A stretch of 64,000 nt of DNA from Neobacillus nitrireducens (lineage in GTDB: Bacteria > Bacillota > Bacilli > Bacillales > Cytobacillaceae): assembly GCF_030915405.1 (NCBI RefSeq), contig NZ_CP133262.1, positions 4,927,001 to 4,991,000 of the forward strand, read 5' to 3'. The first letter of the stretch is position 1, and every line of letters starts with the position of its first letter. Position numbers and translations under genes: made by a program. Of the stretch, positions 33,864 through 42,708 are shown piece by piece. The notes below the pieces were generated by a model, which saw only the letters and a program-made list of their open reading frames with translations, did no database searches and had not been told where the DNA came from.

Positions 33864-35381
33864 ATGTTCAAGTGGAAGTCTGAAAATAAACAGTCAAAGG
33901 ATAAGAAGCCGCATAGTTTAAATGTGGATGATCTTAAATCAGAATTACAAGCAGAGATAGGTGATTGTTCAGACCTGAATTTTCGAACCTTAAAAAAGAA
34001 TGGGAAGAAGATCGTTTTTTGCTTTTTAAGCAGTCTGATTGATAAAACAAGCTTTGATGAATTTTTATTGTTACCCGTTCAGCAAAATACACAAGATGAA
34101 TGGACTACGGAGAGTCTTGCGCAAATTTTGCCAATTGCTGAAATTTCTGCAGCCAATCAATTAAAAGAAGTTGTTTCTTCCTTAATAGAAGGAAAAGCAT
34201 ACATTTATATCGATGGTGAACCGTACGGAATTCTTGCTAATGTTGGTTCAACCGTGGAGAGATCGCTTGAAAAGGCAGAAACCGAGTCGCTTGTGTATGG
34301 TCCAAAGATCTCTTTTACAGAATCATTGATAGGCAATTTAAATATTATTAGAAGTAATTTAAAAGATCCACAACTGTGTATGGAAGATATCACCATAGGA
34401 AAAAGAGTTAAAACACCAGGGAAGCTTGTTTATGTTAAAGATATCGCGGATGAAGATAATGTAAATACGTTTCGGCAACGAATAACGGAGCTAGAGTATG
34501 ATTATATCCCGGATACAACGGTACTTGGTCAGTTAATAGAAGATAATAGTTGGACGATTTTCCCGCAGATTATGTCAACGGAACTACCTGATCGAGTCAC
34601 TCTTTCTTTAATGCGAGGGCGGGTTGCGGTGATGATGGATCGCTCTCCTTCTGCAATTTATGGCCCCACACCATTCTTAAGTTTTTTTGAATCAACAGAA
34701 GATGTCTATATGCGATGGAATATGGGTTTATTCTTAAGGATGCTTCGAATTATTTCAATTTTTCTATCAGTTCTTTTGACACCGGCCTATGTGGCTGTAT
34801 TGACCTACCATTATGAAGTCATTCCATCTGCACTGCTCATGTCGCTTGGTCAATCTAGGGCAAATGTTCCGTTCCCGCCGATGCTCGAAGCTCTTCTCTT
34901 AGAATTTGTGATCGAGCTCTTAAGAGAAGCAGGCGCGCGACTGCCAACCAAAGTGGGTCAAACAATGGGTATTGTTGGTGGTATTGTCATAGGTCAGGCG
35001 GCAGTTCAAGCGGGATTTACCAGTAATATCTTAATTATCATTATCGCGTTAAGTGCCCTCGGTTCATTTACATCACCTAGTTATTTAATGGGTACCGCCG
35101 TTCGGATGATTCGTTTTCCAATTATCATTTTAGCAGGTATATGGGGGGGGATTGGAATTATGTTATCTTTCTGTTTTGTCCTCATTCACCTTTTACGATT
35201 AACTACAATTGGGAGGCCCTACCTTATGCCGGTTTATCCCTTTAGGTGGAAGGACTTAGGTTACAGTATCTTTAAATTTCCTGCTCAATATTTGTCTTTT
35301 AGGCCAGTAACGAACCGGCCGGTTGATAAAAACCTTTTTCCAAAACAAAAGGGTGTTGAAAAAAAGGATGTAGATGAATAG
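33864..35381 (+). CDS. Spore germination receptor A subunit (GerAA family)
   Basis: 505-aa inner-spore-membrane protein of a nutrient germinant receptor. Hydrophilic N-terminal domain (about 1-285) followed by several membrane segments and the signature region PFPPMLEALLLEFVIELLREAGARLP. GTG 33855 is part of the AAGGTG ribosome binding site; ATG 33864 is preferred. First gene of a three-gene gerA-gerB-gerC operon. Confidence 0.92.
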   Translation: MFKWKSENKQSKDKKPHSLNVDDLKSELQAEIGDCSDLNFRTLKKNGKKIVFCFLSSLIDKTSFDEFLLLPVQQNTQDEWTTESLAQILPIAEISAANQLKEVVSSLIEGKAYIYIDGEPYGILANVGSTVERSLEKAETESLVYGPKISFTESLIGNLNIIRSNLKDPQLCMEDITIGKRVKTPGKLVYVKDIADEDNVNTFRQRITELEYDYIPDTTVLGQLIEDNSWTIFPQIMSTELPDRVTLSLMRGRVAVMMDRSPSAIYGPTPFLSFFESTEDVYMRWNMGLFLRMLRIISIFLSVLLTPAYVAVLTYHYEVIPSALLMSLGQSRANVPFPPMLEALLLEFVIELLREAGARLPTKVGQTMGIVGGIVIGQAAVQAGFTSNILIIIIALSALGSFTSPSYLMGTAVRMIRFPIIILAGIWGGIGIMLSFCFVLIHLLRLTTIGRPYLMPVYPFRWKDLGYSIFKFPAQYLSFRPVTNRPVDKNLFPKQKGVEKKDVDE

Positions 35382-35392
35382 GAGCGGTCAAG

Positions 35393-36514
35393 ATGAAAGT
35401 GGATTTGCATCCAAAGGAAGGATTAATGGTAAATGCATTCCTGGTCCTGTTTTTTATACATGCTTCCCAAACAGGCGTAGGAGTTGTTGGATTACCAAGG
35501 ATTGTATTCCTAGCGGCAAAACATGATGCATGGATATCTGTTTTTCTCGGAGGAATCTTATCAGGCATTGTCTTAGTGATGATGGTTATCATGCTAAAAA
35601 AATATGATAGTGCTGATTTATATGGAATCCAAGTTGATGTTTTTGGAAAATGGCTCGGAAATGCGATGAACATTTTTTATATGATCTATATGATCTTAAG
35701 TTTTTTTGTCATCCTTATGAATTATATTGAAATCGTCCAAGTATGGATATTTCCCGACTTACCAACATGGCAAATCTCTCTTGCACTTATCCTCTTAACC
35801 ATTTATGCCGTAAATGGTGGCATTCGGATCATTGTCGGGGTGGCTTTTATTTCAGTAATAGGGACGATTTGGTTGATTTTTGTTCTAATCGTACCCATGC
35901 AGTATTCTGACCCTAAAAATCTGTTTCCAATATTAAATACAGATTTGAAGCACATTATTAATGGTGTCTATAAAACATCCCTTTCCCTAATGGGCTTTGA
36001 ACTACTAATGTTCTTATATCCCTATGTGAAAGATAAAAAAAAGGTTTTTATCTACTCACAGATGGGGAATTTACTGACTACCATTATTTTCACAGCGATT
36101 ACTATGGTCTGTATAACTTTTTTTGCTGAGAATGGACTGGCACGGACCATTTGGCCTGTTTTATCGATGTTTAAAATCGTTCGATTACCCAACTTAGAAC
36201 GGTTTGAATTTATTGCCGTTTCATTTTGGATGTTAATCATCTTACCAAATATGTGCTGTTATTTATGGGCAGCATCGAAGGGGTTTAGTCGAATTATCAA
36301 CTGGAAGCAAAAGAAGGGGATTTGGATCATTGGCATCCTGGTTTGGACGGGATCATTTTTTATTAAAGCAAGGTATCAAATGAATGAACTAACTGATTTT
36401 GTAGCACATCTTGGCTTTTTAACTGCATTCTGTTATCCTATCCTCCTTTCTATTCTTGTCATTGCGAAAAAATGGTACCAAGGGAGGAAGAAAAAGAGTG
36501 CAGAGGTTTCGTAG
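35393..36514 (+). CDS. Spore germination receptor B subunit (permease-like)
   Basis: 373-aa GerAB-type protein with about ten membrane helices, related to amino acid permeases and probably the germinant-binding subunit. Twelve bases after gerA, GGAGCGG ribosome binding site. Overlaps the C subunit by 17 bases. Confidence 0.92.
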   Translation: MKVDLHPKEGLMVNAFLVLFFIHASQTGVGVVGLPRIVFLAAKHDAWISVFLGGILSGIVLVMMVIMLKKYDSADLYGIQVDVFGKWLGNAMNIFYMIYMILSFFVILMNYIEIVQVWIFPDLPTWQISLALILLTIYAVNGGIRIIVGVAFISVIGTIWLIFVLIVPMQYSDPKNLFPILNTDLKHIINGVYKTSLSLMGFELLMFLYPYVKDKKKVFIYSQMGNLLTTIIFTAITMVCITFFAENGLARTIWPVLSMFKIVRLPNLERFEFIAVSFWMLIILPNMCCYLWAASKGFSRIINWKQKKGIWIIGILVWTGSFFIKARYQMNELTDFVAHLGFLTAFCYPILLSILVIAKKWYQGRKKKSAEVS

Positions 36515-37664
36515 CAATTTCATCCTTTTGTCAATTTTTTTGATGTCATTTGTCATCATCGCGGGTTGTGTTCAGCAAAAGCCACTTGAAAAATTAGGTC
36601 TAATTACAACAACTGGATTAGATATGGAAGGGAAAAATAAACTAAAAGGAACAATAGTTGTTCAAAAGTTTGATCCAATGACCACCCAATCGTCGACGAA
36701 AGTAATTACTTCTGTGGCAAAAACAAGCAAAGGATTAAGGCAACAAGAAAATCTTCAATCTAATCAGAGACTTGTGTCAGGTCAGCTTCGATCAGTTATC
36801 TACAGTAGAGAGCTAGCAGAAAAAGGAATCATCCAGCTTGTAGACACATTAAATAGAGATGCAGCGATTGGAAATATGGTTTATTTAACAGTTGCCGATG
36901 GATCCGCTTCTGAGATCCTGCAAATTGAAAAAGCTAAAAATGAAAATGTAAATCTTGGGACCTATATGTATAACTTAATTAAGCAAAATGTAGAGGGCGA
37001 ACAAATCCTCTCCCCGACTTTACATGAGTTTAACCATAATTACTATGATATAGGGAAAGACCCTGTTCTCCCCATTTTGAAAGTTCAAGATCAGGATGTG
37101 GTAATTACTGGGGTTGGTCTTTTTAGTGATGACCGATTGGTTGATGAATTAGAGAAAAAAGATTTTTTTTATTTAAAGATTTTAATCGATAAATATAAAG
37201 CTGGTTCACAGGAAATAGGATTTAAAACCGAAGAATTAAAAAAACTCATCGTGAAAGATGCAAATTACACGAAGAAACCAATCTATAGTAAAATATTTAT
37301 CACCATTGATAACATCCGGAGTAAAACAAAAATTAAATTGGTGGATAAAAAAAATCTCCGTTATAAAGTGGAAGTTAATTTGGATTCAAGATTATTAGAA
37401 ATGACCGAAGCCTTAGATTTAGGTAAACCCTCTTCTGTTAAGTTGCTTCAAGTAAGAATGAATAATCTAATGGAAAAGAGGATTAAAAAATTACTGCAAC
37501 GTTTTAAGAAATTAGGAATTGACCCCATCGGATTTGGGAATGAATACGAGGCTCATTTAAGAGGAAGAGTGATTTCGAAGGAGGAGTGGGACAAGCAATA
37601 CAAGAGGGTTATCTTTGATGTTCATGTAAATAATACAATTGAACGAACGGGTGTCATCGATTAA
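36498..37664 (+). CDS. Spore germination receptor C subunit, lipoprotein (GerAC)
   Basis: 388-aa lipoprotein. Signal peptide with lipobox VIIAGC (Cys24). The body has the GerAC layout, starting KLGLITTTGLDMEGKN and ending with the LLQRFKKLGIDPIGFGNEYE segment. GTG 36498 with AGGGAGGA nine bases upstream is preferred over the earlier in-frame ATG at 36456. Completes the germinant receptor. Confidence 0.92.
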   Translation: MQRFRSNFILLSIFLMSFVIIAGCVQQKPLEKLGLITTTGLDMEGKNKLKGTIVVQKFDPMTTQSSTKVITSVAKTSKGLRQQENLQSNQRLVSGQLRSVIYSRELAEKGIIQLVDTLNRDAAIGNMVYLTVADGSASEILQIEKAKNENVNLGTYMYNLIKQNVEGEQILSPTLHEFNHNYYDIGKDPVLPILKVQDQDVVITGVGLFSDDRLVDELEKKDFFYLKILIDKYKAGSQEIGFKTEELKKLIVKDANYTKKPIYSKIFITIDNIRSKTKIKLVDKKNLRYKVEVNLDSRLLEMTEALDLGKPSSVKLLQVRMNNLMEKRIKKLLQRFKKLGIDPIGFGNEYEAHLRGRVISKEEWDKQYKRVIFDVHVNNTIERTGVID

Positions 37665-37744
37665 CAAGCCATTTCCTTTCATCTTTTTCAAATCTTTGTT
37701 AAACTATTCTCGGGTTGAATAGTGAAAAGGTAGCAGGTGATGGT

Positions 37745-38323
37745 ATGAAAGCTCGGTTTTTAGTAGTGGTCTTAGTTCTTACAACACTTATCTTGTCGGC
37801 GTGTGGACAAAAGGAAATAGAAAATGCCGTAGACTGGCCAATTAAAGACTTTACAGCTACAAATCAAGACAATAAGTCCTTTGGATTAAAGGATTTAAAG
37901 GGTAAGATGTGGATTTCTGACTTTATTTTTACAAGCTGTGCAGATGTTTGTCCGCCGATGACTTCTAATTTAACGAAATTACAGAAGATGATTAAGGATG
38001 AAGGCCTGAAGAATGTTGAATTGGTTTCCTTCAGTGTCGACCCAGGCGTCGATACTCCAGAAGTTTTAACCCATTACGCAGAGCAATTCGGGGTTGATTT
38101 TAAAAATTGGACCTTTGTGACTGGTTATTCCCAGGAGTTTATTGAAAACTTTGCATTGAAAAATTACAAAGCTCTAGTTAAAAAGCCGCAAGAGGGTAAT
38201 CAAGTGATTCACGGGACCTCTCTATATTTAGTAGACCAAGAAGGTCATATTAAAAAGTCCTATAATGGGTACAAGGATGTTCCCTTTGAGGAAATAATTC
38301 AAGATATGAAAACATTACAATAG
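37745..38323 (+). CDS. SCO1/SenC copper chaperone lipoprotein (YpmQ-like)
   Basis: 192-aa membrane-anchored thioredoxin-fold protein for assembly of the CuA site of cytochrome c oxidase. Lipobox LSAC (Cys20), copper ligands C65 and C69 (TSCADVCPP), and the distal histidine in VIHGTSLYLVD. ATG 37745 follows AGGTGATGG; the earlier in-frame start would add ten residues before the signal peptide. Next to YpmR and YpmS as in B. subtilis. Confidence 0.93.
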   Translation: MKARFLVVVLVLTTLILSACGQKEIENAVDWPIKDFTATNQDNKSFGLKDLKGKMWISDFIFTSCADVCPPMTSNLTKLQKMIKDEGLKNVELVSFSVDPGVDTPEVLTHYAEQFGVDFKNWTFVTGYSQEFIENFALKNYKALVKKPQEGNQVIHGTSLYLVDQEGHIKKSYNGYKDVPFEEIIQDMKTLQ

Positions 38324-38348
38324 ACCTATGAACAGGTCTATTTTTTTT
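38321..38348 (+). terminator. Terminator after sco
   Basis: TAGACCT / AGGTCTA arms (the first includes the stop codon) and eight Ts. Confidence 0.85.
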
Positions 38349-38430
38349 GCAGGAATAGGATATCGTACAGATTGTTTTGAATGATTCAAGCCGTGTTATA
38401 ATAATAATTTAGAAGGCAGGTGAATTTAAT

Positions 38431-39255
38431 ATGAAAAAGCTTTTCCCCCTTCTACTTCTCTCGGTATTATTCCTATGTTCATGTAATCAAGACGATCAAT
38501 GGGCGTTCCATCCTGAAAAGAAAACAGCAGCACAGGCATTTGCACAGGTTCCCGCTGACTTCATCCCCCGCAAATTAACAGTTTTATCAGCAGGAGATTC
38601 ACTTACCCAAGGGATAGGTGATAGTACAAACCAAGGTGGGTATTTGCCATATTTAGAAACCATGCTTGAAAAAGAAAAAGGTATAAAAGAAGTGGATTTC
38701 TATAATTATGGCGTAAAAGGTAATCGGACAACTCAACTTTTAAAACGATTGAAAACACCGGAAATGAAAGCTGTGATACAAACGGCGGATATAGTTATTC
38801 TTACGATAGGTGGAAACGACATTATGAAAGTAGTCAAGGACAATATCGAAAACCTTCAACTTTCCACGTTTACCACTGAAAAAGAATCTTACCAGAATCA
38901 TTTAACGCAAATTATCGAGGCTATCATACAGGGAAATCCCCAAACAAAGGTTGTATTAGTGGGGTTATATAATCCTTTTTCTAAATGGTTTTCAGAAATA
39001 AAAGAGTTGGATGAGATTGTTGCGGATTGGAATAAGACAGGTCGAGCGGTAATTGCAAATTACCCCAATGCCTATTTTGTGCCGATAGAAGATTTGTTTT
39101 TAAATACGAACGAAAATTTATTATTCACAGATAATTTCCATCCGAATGACAAAGGCTATGAGATGATTGCAGAAAGATTGAACAAAACCTTGAAACAACA
39201 AGTATTGCCTGATTTGAACAAAACGCCCTACATGGTCAATTCAGAGGAGAATTAG
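38431..39255 (+). CDS. SGNH/GDSL hydrolase lipoprotein, YpmR-like
   Basis: 274-aa lipoprotein (lipobox LFLCSC near Cys18) of the SGNH esterase family. Catalytic blocks: GDSLTQGIGD (Ser), Asn/Gly in TIGGNDIMKV, and the terminal DNFHPNDKGYE (Asp, His). Substrate unknown; likely an extracytoplasmic esterase or thioesterase. A TATAAT (38397-38402) precedes it. The next gene starts at the base after its stop. Confidence 0.9.
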   Translation: MKKLFPLLLLSVLFLCSCNQDDQWAFHPEKKTAAQAFAQVPADFIPRKLTVLSAGDSLTQGIGDSTNQGGYLPYLETMLEKEKGIKEVDFYNYGVKGNRTTQLLKRLKTPEMKAVIQTADIVILTIGGNDIMKVVKDNIENLQLSTFTTEKESYQNHLTQIIEAIIQGNPQTKVVLVGLYNPFSKWFSEIKELDEIVADWNKTGRAVIANYPNAYFVPIEDLFLNTNENLLFTDNFHPNDKGYEMIAERLNKTLKQQVLPDLNKTPYMVNSEEN

Positions 39256-39834
39256 ATGAAAAATAAATGGAAAATAGGTTTCCTGCTATTGTTTGGCATT
39301 AACCTTTTGTTCGCAATAGTTATGTTATCACTGGTCATGCTCCCTTCAAAGGGTCCGCAAACGAGTAAATTAAATGTGCCTATGGGTGAACATGTTTCCT
39401 TCCATGTTAAATCAAATAAGAATGATTTAAATAAACTCATCAATCATTATTTAAAAGAAGAGGCCGCTGACTCACCGATTGATTATCAAATTATTCTAGG
39501 GAGAGAGGTTGAACTTTATGGTACCTTACCGTTCTTCAGCGAGGAATTAAATATGAAGTTAACTTTCGAGCCGAAGGCACTTGAAAATGGTGATTTGGTT
39601 TTACAACAGAAATCAATGACGATCGGCAGTTTACACCTTCCGATTTCATACGTTCTAAATTTTATTAGTGAAAATTATAAGATTCCTAAGGGAGTCGATA
39701 TAAGACCCAAAGATAAACTTATCTATGTCAATATGAAGCAATTGAAATTAAAAAGTGATATCAAAATAAAGGCAGACAAATTTGATTTGAAGAAGGATGA
39801 CATTAGGTTTACGATCCTAGTTCCAGTGAAATAG
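39256..39834 (+). CDS. YpmS-like membrane-anchored protein (DUF2140)
   Basis: 192-aa protein with one N-terminal membrane helix (IGFLLLFGINLLFAIVML) and an extracellular beta-rich domain (IDYQIILGREVELYGTLPFF). Function unknown. Directly downstream of ypmR, and ends in a hairpin shared with the convergent gene. Confidence 0.88.
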   Translation: MKNKWKIGFLLLFGINLLFAIVMLSLVMLPSKGPQTSKLNVPMGEHVSFHVKSNKNDLNKLINHYLKEEAADSPIDYQIILGREVELYGTLPFFSEELNMKLTFEPKALENGDLVLQQKSMTIGSLHLPISYVLNFISENYKIPKGVDIRPKDKLIYVNMKQLKLKSDIKIKADKFDLKKDDIRFTILVPVK

Positions 39835-39862
39835 GTGCCTCGTTTTTAGAGGCACCTTTATT
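39833..39862 (+). terminator. Bidirectional terminator
   Basis: AGGTGCCTC / GAGGCACCT, nine-base perfect arms between converging genes. T-rich on the + side; the stem would also end the - strand transcript. Confidence 0.78.
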
Positions 39863-40613
39863 AATCTCTAATTTGGATGAATTGGAGTTCTGGTTCATTA
39901 CTTGTCATGCCTAAAATGACAATGGTATAGCTTTCATTTGGCAAAAATTGAACCCTCGGCATCGCCAGTAATACGGTCTTCGTGTCAGCCTCTCTAGCTT
40001 CCAAATTTACTGTCATCGGTGTTAACCCCAAATATTCGGTTGCCTGCTTGTAGGAAACCTTTGGAAAAACGACATCACGATCTTTGACTGCAATATCAAA
40101 TGGAGGGGTATCAGGTGATAAATGAATAAAGCGCAACTTCGATTCGTTAACTGGTACCCTTGGTTGATTCTCAAATACTAACAGGCGCATTTTCTTAACA
40201 GAGTCGATTGCTGTGAGTGTATAGGACTTTCCAGATTCAATGGTAATCTTCTTATTTAGGACACTGTCCACCATGTTTCCCGTGGGGTAAATGTCTATAT
40301 GATGTTTTCCTGCTGTTAAAGGCAAAACAGCACTTACATTTTTAAAGGGTAAGTCCTTTATCGTGCGTTTCCCGTCAATATAGACATCAATGTTCGGGGA
40401 ATCCGGGGAGGTGTGAAGGAAACGGACCTTCGCTTCTAATTGTACTGGTTGGGGGGGAGTTCTCATGAAGTATAGCGCTTTATTCATGTATTTTATATGT
40501 TTTAAATAATACTGCATGTGTAAGTTTGGAGATGAGTATTTATAAAATTGAGCTAACATTTCATACATCGCCGCTTTTTGAAGATAATCGGAATGTGTTC
40601 TTTTCTCGGACAT
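39861..40613 (-). CDS. DUF4397 domain protein
   Basis: 250-aa protein with two copies of a beta-sandwich repeat, recognised by RFLHTSPDSPNIDVYIDG and RFIHLSPDTPPFDIAV, each followed by a YLGLTP/LPLTAG-type strand. It has a charged N-terminal 50 residues and no obvious signal peptide, unlike many family members. TTG upstream is rejected for ATG 40613, which follows AGGAG by nine bases. Function unknown; surface binding is often proposed for the family. Confidence 0.8.
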   Translation of the reverse strand: MSEKRTHSDYLQKAAMYEMLAQFYKYSSPNLHMQYYLKHIKYMNKALYFMRTPPQPVQLEAKVRFLHTSPDSPNIDVYIDGKRTIKDLPFKNVSAVLPLTAGKHHIDIYPTGNMVDSVLNKKITIESGKSYTLTAIDSVKKMRLLVFENQPRVPVNESKLRFIHLSPDTPPFDIAVKDRDVVFPKVSYKQATEYLGLTPMTVNLEAREADTKTVLLAMPRVQFLPNESYTIVILGMTSNEPELQFIQIRD

Positions 40614-40769
40614 TTTATCAACTCCTATCAAATGGATTACATAATAATTTATTCAAGCTTAAATAGGTAGGTGTCTAACTTCTAATGAACTAATTTGGAA
40701 ATTTTATTTTTGCAAGAAGTTTCTGTATACTCATAGTCAGAGTAAATAACTTAAAAAAGGGGTGGGAAC

Positions 40770-41309
40770 TTGGAAAAAACAAATCATGCTGCAACCTTTG
40801 CCGGCGGCTGTTTTTGGTGTATGGTAAAACCATTTGATGAACAGCCCGGCATTAAAAGTGTGATTTCCGGCTACACGGGGGGGATGGTAGAAAACCCGAC
40901 CTATCAACAAGTATGTACAGATACCACCGGCCACTTTGAAGCAGTGCAAATCACCTATGATCCAGAGATATTCCCTTATGAAAAACTTTTGGAGCTATTT
41001 TGGCATCAAATTGACCCAACCGACCCAGGGGGACAATTTCATGATCGGGGACAGTCGTATCAAACGGCTATATTCTACCACGATGATACACAAAAAAAGC
41101 TTGCTGAACAGTCAAAACAAGCATTACAGAAAAGCGGTCGTTTTACTAGACCGATTGTGACACCAATCTTGCCCGCACAGACCTTCTATCCGGCAGAAGA
41201 CTATCATCAGCATTACTATAAGAAAAATCGGAGCCATTATGAATCCTATCATGTAGGATCGGGTCGAGCGGGCTTTATTCAAAGTCATTGGGGGGAGAAT
41301 AATGAATAA
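40770..41309 (+). CDS. msrA: Peptide methionine sulfoxide reductase MsrA
   Basis: 179-aa enzyme repairing methionine-S-sulfoxide. Active site FAGGCFWCMVKPF (catalytic Cys14) and HWGE at the end. TTG start, with AAGGGGTGGG upstream. Overlaps msrB by eight bases. Confidence 0.96.
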   Translation: MEKTNHAATFAGGCFWCMVKPFDEQPGIKSVISGYTGGMVENPTYQQVCTDTTGHFEAVQITYDPEIFPYEKLLELFWHQIDPTDPGGQFHDRGQSYQTAIFYHDDTQKKLAEQSKQALQKSGRFTRPIVTPILPAQTFYPAEDYHQHYYKKNRSHYESYHVGSGRAGFIQSHWGENNE

Positions 41310-41742
41310 TAAGAATGTTGAACAGCTGAAAAAGGATTTAACACCGATACAGTATGAAGTCACACAAAACAGTGGAACAGAACCTCCGTTTCGAAATGAA
41401 TATTGGAATGAAACAAGAGAGGGGATTTATGTGGATTTAGTCTCTGGGAAGCCGTTGTTTAGCTCTTTAGATAAGTTCGACGCCGGCTGCGGCTGGCCGA
41501 GCTTTACGAAACCGATTCAAGCGGAAGAAGTGATTGAAAAAGCTGATTTCAGTCATTTTATGACTCGGACAGAGGTAAGAAGTAAATCAGCCGATTCCCA
41601 TTTAGGTCATGTCTTTCCTGACGGACCGGACCCAACTGGCTTGCGTTATTGTATCAACTCTGCTGCCTTACGGTTTATCCCAAAAGATGAACTTGAAAAG
41701 GAAGGCTACGGGGAATTCACAAGGTTATTCGAGTCAAAATAA
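41302..41742 (+). CDS. msrB: Peptide methionine sulfoxide reductase MsrB
   Basis: 146-aa enzyme for methionine-R-sulfoxide. CGWPSF (recycling cysteine), DSHLGHVFPDGP and catalytic RYCINSAAL. The zinc-binding CxxC pairs of some MsrBs are absent. Operon with msrA. Confidence 0.96.
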   Translation: MNNKNVEQLKKDLTPIQYEVTQNSGTEPPFRNEYWNETREGIYVDLVSGKPLFSSLDKFDAGCGWPSFTKPIQAEEVIEKADFSHFMTRTEVRSKSADSHLGHVFPDGPDPTGLRYCINSAALRFIPKDELEKEGYGEFTRLFESK

Positions 41743-41764
41743 AAAAGCCGCTTTGGGCTTTTTT
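41741..41764 (+). terminator. Bidirectional terminator between msrB and the DUF502 gene
   Basis: AAAAAAGCC / GGCTTTTTT; A and T runs on both sides suit converging transcripts. Confidence 0.85.
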
Positions 41765-42353
41765 ATTTTGCCTTTTGTTTGGAGCTTGAAGTCATCCCTC
41801 CGGAGAGGATAAATTTCATCGCTTCCTCAGGTTTAACGTCGATAATTTCTACTTGTTCTTTTGGGATCAAGAAGGTAAATCCGGCTACTTGGAATGTTTG
41901 CGGGATATAGACCGCCATATGGTCTTTTAAAGGAGAATAAAAGTCCTCTAATTGTTCCGAAGTAATAAACCCCATACTGCGCATCTCAGTTCCTGGAATT
42001 ACCACTAATGCAACCTTGGAAAAAGATTTTTTCTCGCCAAGAAAGGATTGAACCGTATCTTTAATAACGGAATAGATCGTTTTGACAACGGGAATCTTAT
42101 CTAGAAGAATATCAATCAATCTGATGATTTTTCCCGAGATATATTTCGTAGATAACCAGCCTAAAACAGTAATCAAAAGGATGGTTGTTAGTAAGCCAAT
42201 CCCGGGAATGTAGTCATCCTTTAAATATGGCTTAAGTGTGTTACCGAGTAACCCGTCCAAGAATAGAAAAGTTTTGTAAATCACATAAATCATGAGAATG
42301 ATCGGGACGATTGTTAAAATACCGTTAATAAAGTTTTTCAAAATAGATTTCAT
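41763..42353 (-). CDS. DUF502 family membrane protein
   Basis: 196-aa protein with two N-terminal membrane helices (GILTIVPIILMIYVIYKTF and YIPGIGLLTTILLITVLGW) and a conserved soluble domain (VKTIYSVIKDTVQSFLG, VALVVIPGTEMRSMGFIT). Function unknown. ATG 42353 follows AGGTGAAA; the upstream ATG has no site. Confidence 0.88.
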   Translation of the reverse strand: MKSILKNFINGILTIVPIILMIYVIYKTFLFLDGLLGNTLKPYLKDDYIPGIGLLTTILLITVLGWLSTKYISGKIIRLIDILLDKIPVVKTIYSVIKDTVQSFLGEKKSFSKVALVVIPGTEMRSMGFITSEQLEDFYSPLKDHMAVYIPQTFQVAGFTFLIPKEQVEIIDVKPEEAMKFILSGGMTSSSKQKAK

Positions 42354-42406
42354 CGTTTCACCTACAATTTTTATCATTGTATTTCATAATATAGGCGAAT
42401 GCACAT

Positions 42407-42434
42407 ACGGGTCAAGTACCTACTTCATAAAGTA
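42407..42434 (+). promoter_or_regulatory. Candidate sigma-K promoter
   Basis: AC, 17 bases, then CATAAAGTA, fitting the late mother-cell consensus (AC-N16/17-CATANNNTA). It precedes the YjcZ-like gene by a suitable distance, and that family is sporulation-linked. Confidence 0.5.
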
Positions 42435-42471
42435 ACAGTGTTAAGAAACAATTTCGTGAGGAGTGAAGCGT

Positions 42472-42624
42472 ATGTATTACGGACATGGTGGTTGTGGTTA
42501 CCCTGTAGGAGGTTGCGGTTACCCTGCATATCCAGTAGGAGGTTGCGGAATCGGCGGTGGATTTGCGTTAATTGTCGTCCTATTTATCTTATTGATCATT
42601 ATCGGGGCGAGCTGGTGCTATTAA
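42472..42624 (+). CDS. YjcZ family small sporulation protein
   Basis: 50-aa Gly/Tyr/Cys-rich peptide. The N-terminal half contains near-repeats (GGCGYPVGGCGYPAYPVGGC), the C-terminal half one membrane helix (FALIVVLFILLIIIGASW). GAGGAG ribosome binding site upstream of ATG. Such YjcZ/SscA-type peptides are made in the mother cell during sporulation. Followed by a perfect 22-bp palindrome. Confidence 0.85.
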   Translation: MYYGHGGCGYPVGGCGYPAYPVGGCGIGGGFALIVVLFILLIIIGASWCY

Positions 42625-42638
42625 ATTGATGAAATAGA

Positions 42639-42671
42639 GGCTGACTCAATTGAGTCAGCCATTTCTTTTTA
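42639..42671 (+). terminator. Terminator after the YjcZ gene
   Basis: Perfect palindrome GGCTGACTC-AATT-GAGTCAGCC followed by a T-rich tract. Confidence 0.82.
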
Positions 42672-42679
42672 TTCTAGTA

Positions 42680-42703
42680 TAACCCGCAAATTTTTGCGGG
42701 TTA
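42680..42703 (-). terminator. Terminator of the Ktr gene (possibly bidirectional)
   Basis: TAACCCGCAAA / TTTGCGGGTTA stem directly after the end of the convergent potassium transporter gene. Confidence 0.68.
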
Positions 42704-42708
42704 TTTAT

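Noticed and set aside
42399..42629. 76-aa ORF (Trp/Arg/Cys-rich) over the YjcZ gene
   Set aside because: Shifted frame of the YjcZ-like gene; no ribosome binding site, whereas the 50-aa frame has GAGGAG and family motifs.
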